A stretch of 64,000 bases of DNA from NCBI RefSeq assembly GCF_017312405.1, contig NZ_BLTG01000051.1:1-64000 (forward strand), given 5' to 3'. The DNA comes from Mycobacterium sp. PO1. Lineage in GTDB: Bacteria; Actinomycetota; Actinomycetes; Mycobacteriales; Mycobacteriaceae. Both the position numbers and the translations under genes were made by a program. Under the pieces are notes generated by a model. It saw only the letters and a program-made list of their open reading frames with translations, had not been told where the DNA came from and did not search any database. Below are positions 35,248 to 43,550 of the stretch, one piece after another (position 1 is the first letter of the stretch; the number at the start of each line of letters is the position of its first letter).

Positions 35248-36021
35248 ATGTGCGGGCGATTTGCGGTGACGACCGATCCGGCGCTGCTGGCCGAGAAGAT
35301 CAAGGCGATCGACGAGAGCACTGCGGCCGACGCGCCCAGCCCCACCAACTCGGGGCCCAACTACAACGTGGCCCCGACGACGACCGTGGCCACCGTGGTC
35401 AAGCGGCACGGCGAGCCCGACGACGACGCCACGCGGCGGGTGCGGCTGATGCGCTGGGGCCTGGTGCCGCCGTGGGCCAAGACCGCCGACGACGGTGCGC
35501 CGGACACCTCCGGTCCGCTTCTGATCAACGCCCGCTCGGACAAGGTGACCACCTCGCCGGCGTTCCGCAGCTCGGCCAAGGCCAAGCGGTGCCTGGTGCC
35601 GATGGACGGCTGGTACGAGTGGAAAGGCGCCAAGGGCAGCAAGACGCCGTACTTCATGTACGCCGGTGACGGTGAGCCGCTGTTCATGGCCGGACTGTGG
35701 ACCACGTGGCGGCCCAAGGGCGCCCCCAAGGACAGCAAACCGCTGCTGAGCTGCACGATCATCACCACCGACGCGGCGGGGCCGCTGGCCGACATCCACG
35801 ACCGGATGCCGTTGAGCATCAGCGCGGCCGACTGGGACCGCTGGCTGGATCCCGACGCGCCGATCGACGAGGGGCTGCTTCGCGGGCACGGCGACCTCGA
35901 CCGGGTGCAGATCCGCGAGGTGTCCACGCTGGTCAACAGCGTCCGCAACAACGGGCCCGAACTCATCGAACCGGCCGAAGCCCACCCGGGACGCGACGCC
36001 GAACAGGCCGAACTGTTTTGA
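35248..36021 (+). CDS. SRAP-domain DNA-protein crosslink protein (YedK/HMCES family)
   Basis: Shields abasic sites in single-stranded DNA by forming a thiazolidine link through Cys2. The 257 residues start MCGRF, so removal of Met exposes the nucleophile. Other active-site residues are seen: Asn in LLINARSDKV, Glu in LVPMDGWYEW and His in LADIHDRMPL. Homologue of Rv3226c. ATG 35248 is required for the Cys2 start. The stop overlaps the next gene's TTG (TTGA). Confidence 0.93.
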   Translation: MCGRFAVTTDPALLAEKIKAIDESTAADAPSPTNSGPNYNVAPTTTVATVVKRHGEPDDDATRRVRLMRWGLVPPWAKTADDGAPDTSGPLLINARSDKVTTSPAFRSSAKAKRCLVPMDGWYEWKGAKGSKTPYFMYAGDGEPLFMAGLWTTWRPKGAPKDSKPLLSCTIITTDAAGPLADIHDRMPLSISAADWDRWLDPDAPIDEGLLRGHGDLDRVQIREVSTLVNSVRNNGPELIEPAEAHPGRDAEQAELF

Positions 36022-37520
36022 CCCCGCTGCACACTCCGGCGGTCGTCGACGCGCTGGCCACCGACCTGCGCGCAGCCGCCTACACCACCGACGGGGTCGC
36101 CGAACTGCTCGGCGCCGACGCCGGCGCCTTCAGCCGCGGGTTGTCCTGGTCGGCGCTGCGCGTCACCGAACGGGCACCCGAAAACCAGCGCCAGCTCGCC
36201 GTCCTGGTGCGGTTGCTGCTGCTGGGCACCGAGGAGAACCGCGACCGGGTGGCGGGCGCGCTGCCCACCGCAGGGGTCGACGCGCTGGTCGCCTCCGGGG
36301 CGCTGGAAATCACCGCGCGCGGCGGCGTGCGTGCCGCGCTGGACATCCGCCCGCACAGCGACGGTGCCACCGACTTCCTCGTGGTGTCAGACCTCGACGC
36401 CGGCCAACGCCCCGGCCCCGTGCACGCCGACCATGTCCTCGGAATCGGGGGAGCGTCGGTGTCGCTGGCCCACGCGGTCATCCGGGAGCCGGTCGGGCGG
36501 GCACTGGATCTGGGCACCGGCTGCGGCATCCAGGCGCTGCACCTCGACAGCCACTGCGACGCAATCGTCGCGACCGACACCAACGCCCGTGCCCTCGCGC
36601 TGGCCGCGGCGACCGCACGGCTGAACGCGATGTCCTGGGATCTGCGCCGCGGCAGCCTCTTCGACGCGGTGGCCGGCGAACGGTTCGACCTGATCGTGTC
36701 GAATCCGCCGTTCGTGGTGGGGACCGGGTCGCTGGACTACCAGTACCGCGACTCCGGTATGGCCGGAGACATGTTGTGTCGCACGATGATCGAACAGGTC
36801 GGTGATTATCTGGAACCGGGCGGCACCGCGCAGATCATGGCGAACTGGATGGTGGTCGACGGCCAGGACTGGCGCGACCGCGTCGCGGGGTGGCTGGCCG
36901 GGACCGGGCTGCACGCCTGGGTGGTGCAACGCGAGTTCGCCGACCCCGTCAGCTATGTGTCGCTGTGGACCTCCGACGCCGGCGAGCTGCCCGAGGATGC
37001 CGCCCGCCGCGGCGGGCAGTGGCTGGACTGGTTCGACGAACACCGCATCGCCGGGGTCGGCATGGGCATGATCACCGTCCGCGCGCCCCGCCGCGGCGAA
37101 CGTCGGGCGCCCGACCAGGTGCTCGAAGAGATCACCGGGGCAGGGGAGGCGCTGACCGGTCCGGAGGTGGCGGCGTTCTTCGCCCGCCGCGAGTACCTGC
37201 ACGACACCACCGACGAGCAGCTGCTGGCGGCCCGGTTGTCGACCGCACCGGTGTTCCTGGAGGAACAGTCCCTGCCCGGCCCCGACGGCTGGCAGGTCGT
37301 CGGGGCCGCGGTGCGTCGCCCCGGCGGACCGGGAGCGGTGCTGGGCGTGGACGAGGTGTCGCGGGCGCTGCTGGCGGGCTGTCGCGGGGAGGTCCCGCTG
37401 GGCATGCTGATCGAGCTGCTGGCCGCCACCCACGGCGTCGACGACGCCGCCCTGGCCGACGCCGCGCTGCCGGTGGTGCGCGAGGCGATCGGCCGCGGAA
37501 TCCTGTACCAGGCGAACTGA
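36018..37520 (+). CDS. HemK-like SAM-dependent methyltransferase with N- and C-terminal extra domains
   Basis: The 500 residues have an N-terminal helical domain (~1-110), a class I methyltransferase core with ALDLGTGCGIQALHL (162-176) and the NPPF motif SNPPFVVG (228-235) used by N-methylating enzymes, and a C-terminal domain (~370-500) of unknown role. The NPPF motif suggests methylation of a glutamine or nucleobase nitrogen, target unknown. The start is TTG 36018, overlapping the SRAP stop, which suggests coupled expression. Confidence 0.85.
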   Translation: MTPLHTPAVVDALATDLRAAAYTTDGVAELLGADAGAFSRGLSWSALRVTERAPENQRQLAVLVRLLLLGTEENRDRVAGALPTAGVDALVASGALEITARGGVRAALDIRPHSDGATDFLVVSDLDAGQRPGPVHADHVLGIGGASVSLAHAVIREPVGRALDLGTGCGIQALHLDSHCDAIVATDTNARALALAAATARLNAMSWDLRRGSLFDAVAGERFDLIVSNPPFVVGTGSLDYQYRDSGMAGDMLCRTMIEQVGDYLEPGGTAQIMANWMVVDGQDWRDRVAGWLAGTGLHAWVVQREFADPVSYVSLWTSDAGELPEDAARRGGQWLDWFDEHRIAGVGMGMITVRAPRRGERRAPDQVLEEITGAGEALTGPEVAAFFARREYLHDTTDEQLLAARLSTAPVFLEEQSLPGPDGWQVVGAAVRRPGGPGAVLGVDEVSRALLAGCRGEVPLGMLIELLAATHGVDDAALADAALPVVREAIGRGILYQAN

Positions 37521-37522
37521 GT

Positions 37523-38299
37523 TCAGCTGCGCCGAGTCGCGCTGACGACGACGTACGGCGCGCCGAAAGTCACCGCGCCCCCGTTGTCGACATGCGGCTG
37601 CAACGCCGCCTCGAAAGCCGCCGCCAGCCGGTCGCGCTGGTCGGCGGCCCGCCGGAACGTCGCCACGTGCACCGGTGATTCCTCCTGCAGGAACCGCAGC
37701 GCCGCCGCCATCGAATCGAACTGCCAGCGGTGCAGCCCCCGGTGCAGCTCGATGTCGTCGAAATGCGGCGCCAACCGGTCGGTGACCGTGTCGGCGTCTC
37801 CCCACTGCTCCGGGGAGAACGACGCGGCCGCCGGCGGACCGAGCACCGCCACCACCGGGTCGAACAGCGGGTTGTCACTGTCGCGGACCCACGCCGAAAA
37901 AGCCAGCACACCTTCGGGTTTCACGATCCGTGCGAGTTCAGGAACCTGGCTGCCCGGCTCGACGAAGATGATGCCCATGTTCGACATGGCCGCGTCGAAG
38001 CCGCGGTCGGGCAGGCCGGTGGCCGACGCGTCGGCGCATCGCCACGTGACCGCGTCCGCGCCTTCGCGGCCCCGGGCGATCGTGAGCAGCTCCGGCGTGA
38101 GGTCCACGCCGGTGACGCGCGCCCCGCGTGCCGAGGCGACCAGCGCTGCGCTGCCGGTGCCGCACCCGAGGTCGACCACGTCGGAACCGCGCAACGGATG
38201 TCTGCGCTCCACGGCGTCACAGAGCTGCCCGGCGATGTGCGCGATGCGCTCCCCGACCGCGTCGTAGCGGCCGGCGGACCAGAGGCTCGGCGTTGTCAC
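37523..38299 (-). CDS. Class I SAM-dependent methyltransferase
   Basis: The 258 residues contain VVDLGCGTGSAALVA (SAM motif I, ~40), TGVDLTPELLTIAR (motif II) and the ubiE-like segment VPELARIVKPEGVLAFSAW. GTG 38299 is preferred because AGGG lies 8-9 nt upstream; GTG 38308 and 38305 are in frame. It is convergent with the HemK-like gene with a gap of 2 nt. Substrate unknown; small-molecule methylation is likely. Confidence 0.85.
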   Translation of the reverse strand: MTTPSLWSAGRYDAVGERIAHIAGQLCDAVERRHPLRGSDVVDLGCGTGSAALVASARGARVTGVDLTPELLTIARGREGADAVTWRCADASATGLPDRGFDAAMSNMGIIFVEPGSQVPELARIVKPEGVLAFSAWVRDSDNPLFDPVVAVLGPPAAASFSPEQWGDADTVTDRLAPHFDDIELHRGLHRWQFDSMAAALRFLQEESPVHVATFRRAADQRDRLAAAFEAALQPHVDNGGAVTFGAPYVVVSATRRS

Positions 38300-38375
38300 A
38301 GCCACCACCCTGCCACGGCGGCGGTCGCAAAAGTGCGCTCCGTCGGCGGCCGGACGGGGTCAGCGCTTCGGGCCG

Positions 38376-38504
38376 ACCAGGCGCCCGGCACTGCCGGTGG
38401 CGGTCAGTCGCCAAGCGCAGCCGGTGGCGACCAGGCGCCCGGCACTGCCGGTGGCGGCCAGTCGCCGAACGCAGCCGGTGGCGACCGGCGCCCGGCGCTG
38501 CCGA
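38376..38504. repeat. 54-bp tandem repeat
   Basis: Units begin GACCAGGCGCCCGGCACTGC at 38376 and 38430, with a partial third at 38484. The first two differ at only a few positions (for example GGTCAGTCGCCAAGC versus GGCCAGTCGCCGAAC). They lie upstream of the 37523-38299 gene and downstream of the SDR gene, both on the minus strand. Confidence 0.75.
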
Positions 38505-38547
38505 GAATGCACGTTCGCGAGCAGGGGTGCCCCAATTCGCGACAGCG

Positions 38548-39393
38548 TTACGGGGCGGTGTAACCCGGCGGGTTGGCGGCGTCGACCCAGAAGTCGACGC
38601 CGAGATCGGAACCCGGCACGCAGTCGTAGGCCGACAGGTCGGTGACACCGGATTCGAGCAGCACGTCCTCGCACAGCAGCGTGTGGCCGGTGTAGCTGGC
38701 CGGCTTGTTGAGCACGACGTAGGCGGCGTCGGAGTACACCTCCGGCTTGCGCGAGCGGGCCATCGACTCGTCGCCGCCGAGCAGGTTCTGCACCGCCGCG
38801 GTCGCCACCATGGTGCGCGGCCACAGCGTGTTGGACGCGATGCCCGCATCCCGCATCTCTTCGGCGATACCCAACGCGCACAACGTCATTCCGAACTTTG
38901 CCATCATGTAGGGCGTCGGCCGCAGCCATTTGGACTCCAGCAGCACCGGCGGCGACAACGTCAGGACGTGCGGGTTGTCGCGGCCCTTCATGTGAGGCAG
39001 GCAGGCCTGCGACACCGCGTAGGTGCCGCGCACCTGGATGCCGTTCATCAGGTCGAATCGTTTGAGCGGCACGTCCTCGATGGAACCCAGGTTGATCGCC
39101 GAGGCGTTGTTGACACACATGTCGATGCCGCCGAACTGCTCGACGGTCTTGGCGACCGCAGCGGCCACCGAGTCCCCGTCGCGGACGTCGCCGACGATCG
39201 GCAACGCCTGACCGCCGACCTCCTCGATCTCCTTGGCCGCGGTGTAGATGGTGCCGGGCAGCTTGGGGTGCGGTTCGGCGGTCTTGGCGACCAGTGCGAT
39301 GTTGGCGCCGTCGGCGGCGACCCGCTTGGCGATCGCCAGCCCGATTCCGCGGCTGGCACCAGAGATGAACATCGTTTTTCCGGCAAGCGACAT
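38548..39393 (-). CDS. Short-chain dehydrogenase/reductase (Rv3224/HSDL2-like)
   Basis: NAD(P)-dependent oxidoreductase. The 281 residues have the cofactor motif GASRGIG (13-19), CVNNASAI, and the catalytic Tyr-x-x-x-Lys in PYMMAKFG. The loop PHPKLPGTIYTAAKEIEEVGG is the hallmark of the HSDL2-like subgroup. Homologue of M. tuberculosis Rv3224. ATG 39393. Substrate unknown; lipid or sterol metabolism has been proposed for relatives. Confidence 0.92.
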   Translation of the reverse strand: MSLAGKTMFISGASRGIGLAIAKRVAADGANIALVAKTAEPHPKLPGTIYTAAKEIEEVGGQALPIVGDVRDGDSVAAAVAKTVEQFGGIDMCVNNASAINLGSIEDVPLKRFDLMNGIQVRGTYAVSQACLPHMKGRDNPHVLTLSPPVLLESKWLRPTPYMMAKFGMTLCALGIAEEMRDAGIASNTLWPRTMVATAAVQNLLGGDESMARSRKPEVYSDAAYVVLNKPASYTGHTLLCEDVLLESGVTDLSAYDCVPGSDLGVDFWVDAANPPGYTAP

Positions 39394-39479
39394 GGGCCCA
39401 CCCTAATGCCACCGCCTCCGCGCCGAACGTACGGTTTCTGACGGATTTCGCCCGTTTCTCGTCATATTCCGTACTGTCG

Positions 39480-39640
39480 CGCGTCCGAACTGTCGCGCGT
39501 CCGTCCGGCGCGTGCGCTCGGCGCGTCCGAACTGTCGTGCGTCCGTCCGGCGCGTCCGTCCTGCCCGTGCGCTCGGCGCGTCCGTCCTTCCCGTGCGCTC
39601 GGCGCGTCCGAACTGCCGTGCGTCCGCTCGGCGCGTCGGT
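39480..39640. repeat. Degenerate tandem GTGCGCTCGGCGCGTCCG repeats
   Basis: The word GCGCTCGGCGCGTCCG recurs at about 39514, 39569 and 39596, mixed with AACTGTCGTGCGTCCGTCCG words. A degenerate copy reaches the stop of the YbaK-like gene. No gene was found in this gap of about 246 bp. Confidence 0.6.
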
Positions 39641-40128
39641 CAGGCGCAGATGTCGGCTGTCACCGCGTTCGTCAGCCGCACCAGGTCCTGCGGGGACAGG
39701 CTCACGTCCCACCCACGCTTGCCGGCACTGCACAACACCCGGTCCCACTGCAGCGCCGAGGAGTCGACGACCGTGGGTAACGGCTTGCGCTGGCCCAGCG
39801 GCGAGATCCCTCCGACGACGTAACCGGAGGAGCGCTGCGCTGCGGCCGGGTCGGCCATGGTCGCCTTCGGTGCGCCGAGCGCGGCGGCCGCCGCCTTGAG
39901 CGACAGCTTCGACGGGACCGGCACCACCGCGACGCCAAGGCCGCTGGGCATCGCGACGACCAGGGTCTTGAAGATCTGCCCGGGCTGGACGGCTTCCCGC
40001 TCGGCGAGGGCGGCGACCGCCTCGTCACCGAACGACTCGGCGCGGGGGTCGTGCGGGTACTGCACCACCGCATGAGGTGCCCCAGCCGCCACCAGAGCGG
40101 CAATGGCGGGGGTCGCTGCGCGCGCCAC
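39640..40128 (-). CDS. YbaK/EbsC-type aminoacyl-tRNA deacylase
   Basis: Hydrolyses mischarged Cys-tRNA(Pro) in trans. The 162 residues have the family Lys in QIFKTLVVAM (~51-60), the substrate loop KLSLKAAAAALGAPKATMAD and GGISPLGQRKPLPTVVD. GTG 40128. In M. tuberculosis H37Rv the locus is, as I recall, split into Rv3224A and Rv3224B; here one complete reading frame is present. Confidence 0.88.
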   Translation of the reverse strand: MARAATPAIAALVAAGAPHAVVQYPHDPRAESFGDEAVAALAEREAVQPGQIFKTLVVAMPSGLGVAVVPVPSKLSLKAAAAALGAPKATMADPAAAQRSSGYVVGGISPLGQRKPLPTVVDSSALQWDRVLCSAGKRGWDVSLSPQDLVRLTNAVTADICA

Positions 40129-40146
40129 CGGCCCAGCGTAATCCGG

Positions 40147-41091
40147 TCAGCGCGGTCCGCTGCGCCAGGTGATCCGAGGAGGGTCGTCGGTGCCGGTGCG
40201 GGTGAGCCGGCGGCAGGTGTGCACACCGGCCACAGCGACCGCCACGGCCAGCGCACCGTTGACCCCGGCCAGCACGACCACCATGCGCCCGGTGCGCTCG
40301 GCGGCGGGCCGGAAGCGGTCCAGAAACGTGTCCGCATCCCCGGCGGCGACGATCCGCACGTCGGCCAGCCCGGTGTAGGACGTCGCGCCGCCGCCCATCC
40401 CGCCGCGCAGGTGTCCCCACACCACCACCCGATCGCCGGTGCGCAGGACACAGTTGCCGGTGCCGCCCGCCGGCCACCCCCAGGCCTGGCTGCCCGACGA
40501 GATGCCCGCCACCACGACGGGCGGTCCGCCGGGGAAGTCGACCAGATAGCGGTCGGGAAACCGGCCACCCGGCAGCAGAAGGCGATGCGTCCCGACCGTG
40601 ACGCACCCATGCGTTGCCACCACCGGCGATCCCGTCGGGCCTCGCAGGGTCCCCTGCAGCAACACCCCGGCCTGACGCGCCGGTGCGTCGCGCGAGGCGA
40701 CGAACTGGTCGCGATCCACCAGGATCTCGGCGTCGGCGACGCTGGCGGTGTCGTCAGCAGCCACCAGGAGGAACACCGCGACCGCGACATACATGGCCGA
40801 CAGCGCCGCGCACACCACGGCGACGCCGCTGCGGTCGCTCCTGCTGACCAGCTGCGGGAGACCCTTGGTCCACAGCAGCGCGGTCAGCACCGACAACACC
40901 ACGGTGGCCACCGTGATCGTCGCGGCTCGTAGCGCCAGGTCGGCCGCCACCTCCCCGGTGATGACGACGACCAGGAACAGCGCCGGAACCGTGGCCACTG
41001 CCAGCACGCACAACGGGATGGTTCGGCCGCGCCAGCGCCACGCCAGCACCGCGGCGGCGCCGACCACCGAGGTGGCCAGGACCAGGCTCAC
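40147..41091 (-). CDS. Membrane protein of unknown function, five predicted helices
   Basis: The 314 residues have hydrophobic helices at about 1-19, 24-46, 53-75, 88-112 and 270-294, with a ~155-residue soluble domain between the last two. That domain contains CVTVGTHRLLLPGG and GDRVVVWGHLRGG, like a small beta-barrel, but I cannot name a family. GTG 41091 overlaps the stop of the next gene upstream (GTGA), so the two are a coupled pair. Confidence 0.75.
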   Translation of the reverse strand: MSLVLATSVVGAAAVLAWRWRGRTIPLCVLAVATVPALFLVVVITGEVAADLALRAATITVATVVLSVLTALLWTKGLPQLVSRSDRSGVAVVCAALSAMYVAVAVFLLVAADDTASVADAEILVDRDQFVASRDAPARQAGVLLQGTLRGPTGSPVVATHGCVTVGTHRLLLPGGRFPDRYLVDFPGGPPVVVAGISSGSQAWGWPAGGTGNCVLRTGDRVVVWGHLRGGMGGGATSYTGLADVRIVAAGDADTFLDRFRPAAERTGRMVVVLAGVNGALAVAVAVAGVHTCRRLTRTGTDDPPRITWRSGPR

Positions 41092-41750
41092 GCCCGGCCG
41101 AGGGAGCCCCGGCAGCGCAGGCCCAGGTTGACGAACGCGTCGGCCATCTCGACCGAGCGCAACACATCGGTGCGCACCCGCACCGAGATCCCGGTCCGGT
41201 CGACGGTCAGCACCGGCTGCTCCCGCTCGGCGTCGAACCGGCCGCACCAGTCGCCGATCGCGTCGGCCACGTTGCGCATGGTCCCGGTGGGGCCGATGCC
41301 GTCGGTGGCGAACACCAACAGCCGCTGGTCCATCGCCGGCAGCGCCCGCAGCGGGCGTCCGCCGCTGAACCGGTCCAGGCCCAGCCATTCGGTCAGCGGC
41401 GCGGGCAGCGTGCTGATCAGACCGGTGGCCAGCTCGCGGAGCTCCCCGGGTGGGGAGGGGCCGGCGACCAGCACCGGACCGAGCGTGGCCGGGGTGGGGC
41501 ACGCCCAGGTGCTGGTGACGATGTGGGTGCTCGGCGGCGACATCTGCCCGGCGAACGACCGCGTCATGGTCAGCGTCCAGTCCCCGGCGACGGGGAGGAC
41601 GACGGTGTCCTCACCATGCGTCTCGACCCGCCACCCGCGCTGCTGCAGCGCGGAGTGGAAGGACGCGCGGCGGCGCAGCCACCACGCCAGAGCCGTGGCG
41701 AGCACCAGCAGCGTCAGCGCGCCGACGACGAGGGTGGTTGACACGTCCAT
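41088..41750 (-). CDS. Membrane-anchored protein of unknown function
   Basis: The 220 residues have one N-terminal helix (~6-24, TLVVGALTLLVLATALAWWL) followed by a soluble domain with PVAGDWTLTMTRSF and a C-terminal VRVRTDVLRSVEMADAFVNLG segment. No family recognised. It is coupled to the five-helix membrane protein at 40147 by a 4-nt overlap, which suggests that they form a complex. It is divergent from sigH. Confidence 0.75.
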   Translation of the reverse strand: MDVSTTLVVGALTLLVLATALAWWLRRRASFHSALQQRGWRVETHGEDTVVLPVAGDWTLTMTRSFAGQMSPPSTHIVTSTWACPTPATLGPVLVAGPSPPGELRELATGLISTLPAPLTEWLGLDRFSGGRPLRALPAMDQRLLVFATDGIGPTGTMRNVADAIGDWCGRFDAEREQPVLTVDRTGISVRVRTDVLRSVEMADAFVNLGLRCRGSLGRA

Positions 41751-41905
41751 CGAGACAGTGAGTATTCCCGACCGGCGGGGTCACCGGCGGCAGTACGGCC
41801 AGACGGTGGGGAACACCGCGCGCGGCGGCGCTGTTGTTGACCACAGCAGTGGCAGGTCGCTGAGCCGGCCACGGCCTGTAGTCGGTGTCAACCTCTAGGA
41901 TCGGC

Positions 41906-41932
41906 GGAAGGGGATTTTCCGGTGCCAGTGTT
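41906..41932 (+). promoter_or_regulatory. Probable SigH-dependent promoter of sigH
   Basis: GGAAGG (41906-41911), an 18-base spacer, then GTT (41930-41932) fits the mycobacterial SigH pattern GGAA..GTT. It lies about 90 nt before the sigH start. SigH autoregulation is established in M. tuberculosis. Confidence 0.55.
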
Positions 41933-42023
41933 GACTGCATTGCCCATGAAGGCCCTGGAGCGTCCGGTGGACACGCCGGAGCTGTCTGGTGGCGCCGCTA
42001 CAGAAGGGACGGTGTTCCCCACG

Positions 42024-42662
42024 ATGACCGACACCGATGCACAGTCGGACGGCCAGATCGGGCACGAAGAGACCGACGCCGAGTTGACCGCGCGCTTCGA
42101 ACGTGACGCGATCCCGATGCTCGACCAGCTCTACGGCGGCGCGCTGCGGATGACCCGCAACCCCGCCGACGCCGAGGACCTGCTGCAGGAAACGATGGTC
42201 AAGGCGTACTCGGGGTTCCGGTCGTTCCGGGAAGGAACCAACCTCAAGGCGTGGTTGTACCGGATCCTGACCAACACCTACATCAACAGTTACCGCAAGA
42301 AGCAGCGCCAGCCGTCGGAGTATCCGACCGAGGAGATCACCGACTGGCAACTGGCGGCCAACGCCGAGCACTCCTCGACCGGGTTGCGCTCGGCCGAGGT
42401 CGAGGCGCTGGAGCTGCTGCCCGACAACGAGATCAAAGAAGCCCTGCAGGCACTTCCGGAAGACTTCCGGATGGCGGTCTACTACGCCGACGTCGAGGGC
42501 TTCCCCTACAAGGAGATCGCCGAGATCATGGACACGCCGATCGGAACGGTGATGTCGCGGTTGCACCGCGGCAGGCGTCAACTTCGCGAGTTGTTGGGCG
42601 GTGTGGCCCGCGACAGGGGCTTCCTCCGCGGCCAGGACGCTCCGGAGGAGGTTTCGTCATGA
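42024..42662 (+). CDS. sigH: ECF sigma factor SigH
   Basis: Directs the thiol-oxidative and heat stress response. The 212 residues have region 2 (FERDAIPMLDQLYGGALRMTRNPADAEDLLQ...) and region 4 (EALQALPEDFRMAVYYADVEGFPYKEIAEIM) almost identical to M. tuberculosis SigH. ATG 42024 (MTDTDAQ) aligns best with MADIDG; GTG 42012 and ATG 41946 are in frame and cannot be excluded. The stop overlaps the rshA ATG. Confidence 0.95.
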   Translation: MTDTDAQSDGQIGHEETDAELTARFERDAIPMLDQLYGGALRMTRNPADAEDLLQETMVKAYSGFRSFREGTNLKAWLYRILTNTYINSYRKKQRQPSEYPTEEITDWQLAANAEHSSTGLRSAEVEALELLPDNEIKEALQALPEDFRMAVYYADVEGFPYKEIAEIMDTPIGTVMSRLHRGRRQLRELLGGVARDRGFLRGQDAPEEVSS

Positions 42663-42994
42663 GCGGCACCGAGAACCCGACTGGCGGCGCCGACCAGCCT
42701 GATCCGCAGGACCGCTGGACCCCGCCGGTGGGGCCCGTGGATCCCGAGCATCCCGAGTGCGCCGCCGTGATCGCCGAGGTGTGGACGCTGCTCGACGGCG
42801 AGTGCACCGTCGAGACCCGCGACCGGCTGCGCCAGCACCTCGAGGAATGTCCCACCTGTCTGCGCTATTACGGCATCGAGGAGCGGGTGAAGAAGCTGAT
42901 CGCCATCAAGTGCAGCGGGGAGCGCGCCCCCGACAGCCTGCGCGAGCGGTTGCGGCTCGAGATCAGCCGCACCACGATCATCCGCCGGGGCTGA
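42659..42994 (+). CDS. rshA: Zinc-binding anti-sigma factor RshA
   Basis: Binds SigH under reducing conditions and releases it on oxidation. The 111 residues contain the ZAS motif His-x3-Cys-x2-Cys in QHLEECPTC (~59-67) with an upstream Cys in DGECTVETRD. The N-terminal 30 residues are Pro/Asp-rich. ATG 42659 follows GGAGGAGG inside the end of sigH and overlaps its stop (ATGA), giving matched synthesis. Confidence 0.93.
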   Translation: MSGTENPTGGADQPDPQDRWTPPVGPVDPEHPECAAVIAEVWTLLDGECTVETRDRLRQHLEECPTCLRYYGIEERVKKLIAIKCSGERAPDSLRERLRLEISRTTIIRRG

Positions 42995-43040
42995 GCGCCG
43001 CAGCAGCCGCCCCCGCAACGACAAGCACGTCGCCCCAACG

Positions 43041-43080
43041 ACAACCGCCCGGCCTCTCACGAGGACCGGGCGGTGTTGTT
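43041..43080. terminator. Hairpin terminator between rshA and bL37
   Basis: ACAACCGCCCGG-CCTC-TCAC-GAGG-ACCGGGCGGTGTTGT forms a long stem. It separates the convergent rshA and bL37 genes. Confidence 0.75.
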
Positions 43081-43089
43081 GCTGGTGGA

Positions 43090-43182
43090 GTCAGCGCACT
43101 GACTTCGAACCGGCGTTGGGGCGCTTGCCGTGGTTGGCCTTGCTGTGCTTGCGGTCGCGCTTCTTCCGGCCTCGCTTGGCCA
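43090..43182 (-). CDS. 50S ribosomal protein bL37
   Basis: A 30-residue, highly basic peptide starting MAKRGRKKRDRKHSK. It matches the small ribosomal protein first seen in mycobacterial ribosome structures, which I recall as 24 residues ending at RPNA; here six more residues (GSKSVR) follow. ATG 43182 has a near-perfect GGAGG at 6 nt. It is easily missed because of its size. It is divergent from the biotinyl protein gene. Confidence 0.85.
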
Positions 43183-43328
43183 TGATGTACCTCCGAATGG
43201 CTCTGTCGTGGGTGCCCGTCGATCGGGCGTTGTCTGCGATTGTCTCACGTGCCGGTTGATGCTCTGTCCACCCTGTCGTGTGGTTCGATAGACGCGTTCA
43301 GGCACAGCGGTGAGTGAGTGGGGTGAAG

Positions 43329-43544
43329 ATGGCCGAGGATGTTCGCGCCGAGATCGTGGCCAGTGTGCTCGAGGTCGTGGTCAGCGAGGGCGATCAGATC
43401 GGTGAAGGCGACACCTTGGTGCTGCTGGAGTCGATGAAGATGGAGATCCCGGTGCTCGCCGAGGTCGCCGGCACCATCAGCAAGGTCAGCGTCGCGGTCG
43501 GTGACGTGATCCAGGCCGGCGACCTGATCGCGGTCATCAGCTAG
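43329..43544 (+). CDS. Biotinylated lipoyl-attachment protein (TB7.3-like)
   Basis: A 71-residue biotin carrier domain. The biotinylation site Lys37 is in ESMKMEIP, and the hammerhead fold is covered end to end. ATG 43329 (MAEDVRAEIVASV) matches M. tuberculosis TB7.3 (Rv3221c). It has no carboxylase domain, so it must serve a partner encoded elsewhere, or have another role. It lies 6 nt before pdtaS. Confidence 0.93.
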   Translation: MAEDVRAEIVASVLEVVVSEGDQIGEGDTLVLLESMKMEIPVLAEVAGTISKVSVAVGDVIQAGDLIAVIS

Positions 43545-43550
43545 CGCTGC

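Noticed and set aside
38376..38504. Possible CRISPR array
   Set aside because: The units are contiguous 54-bp tandem copies without unique spacers, and no cas genes are present.
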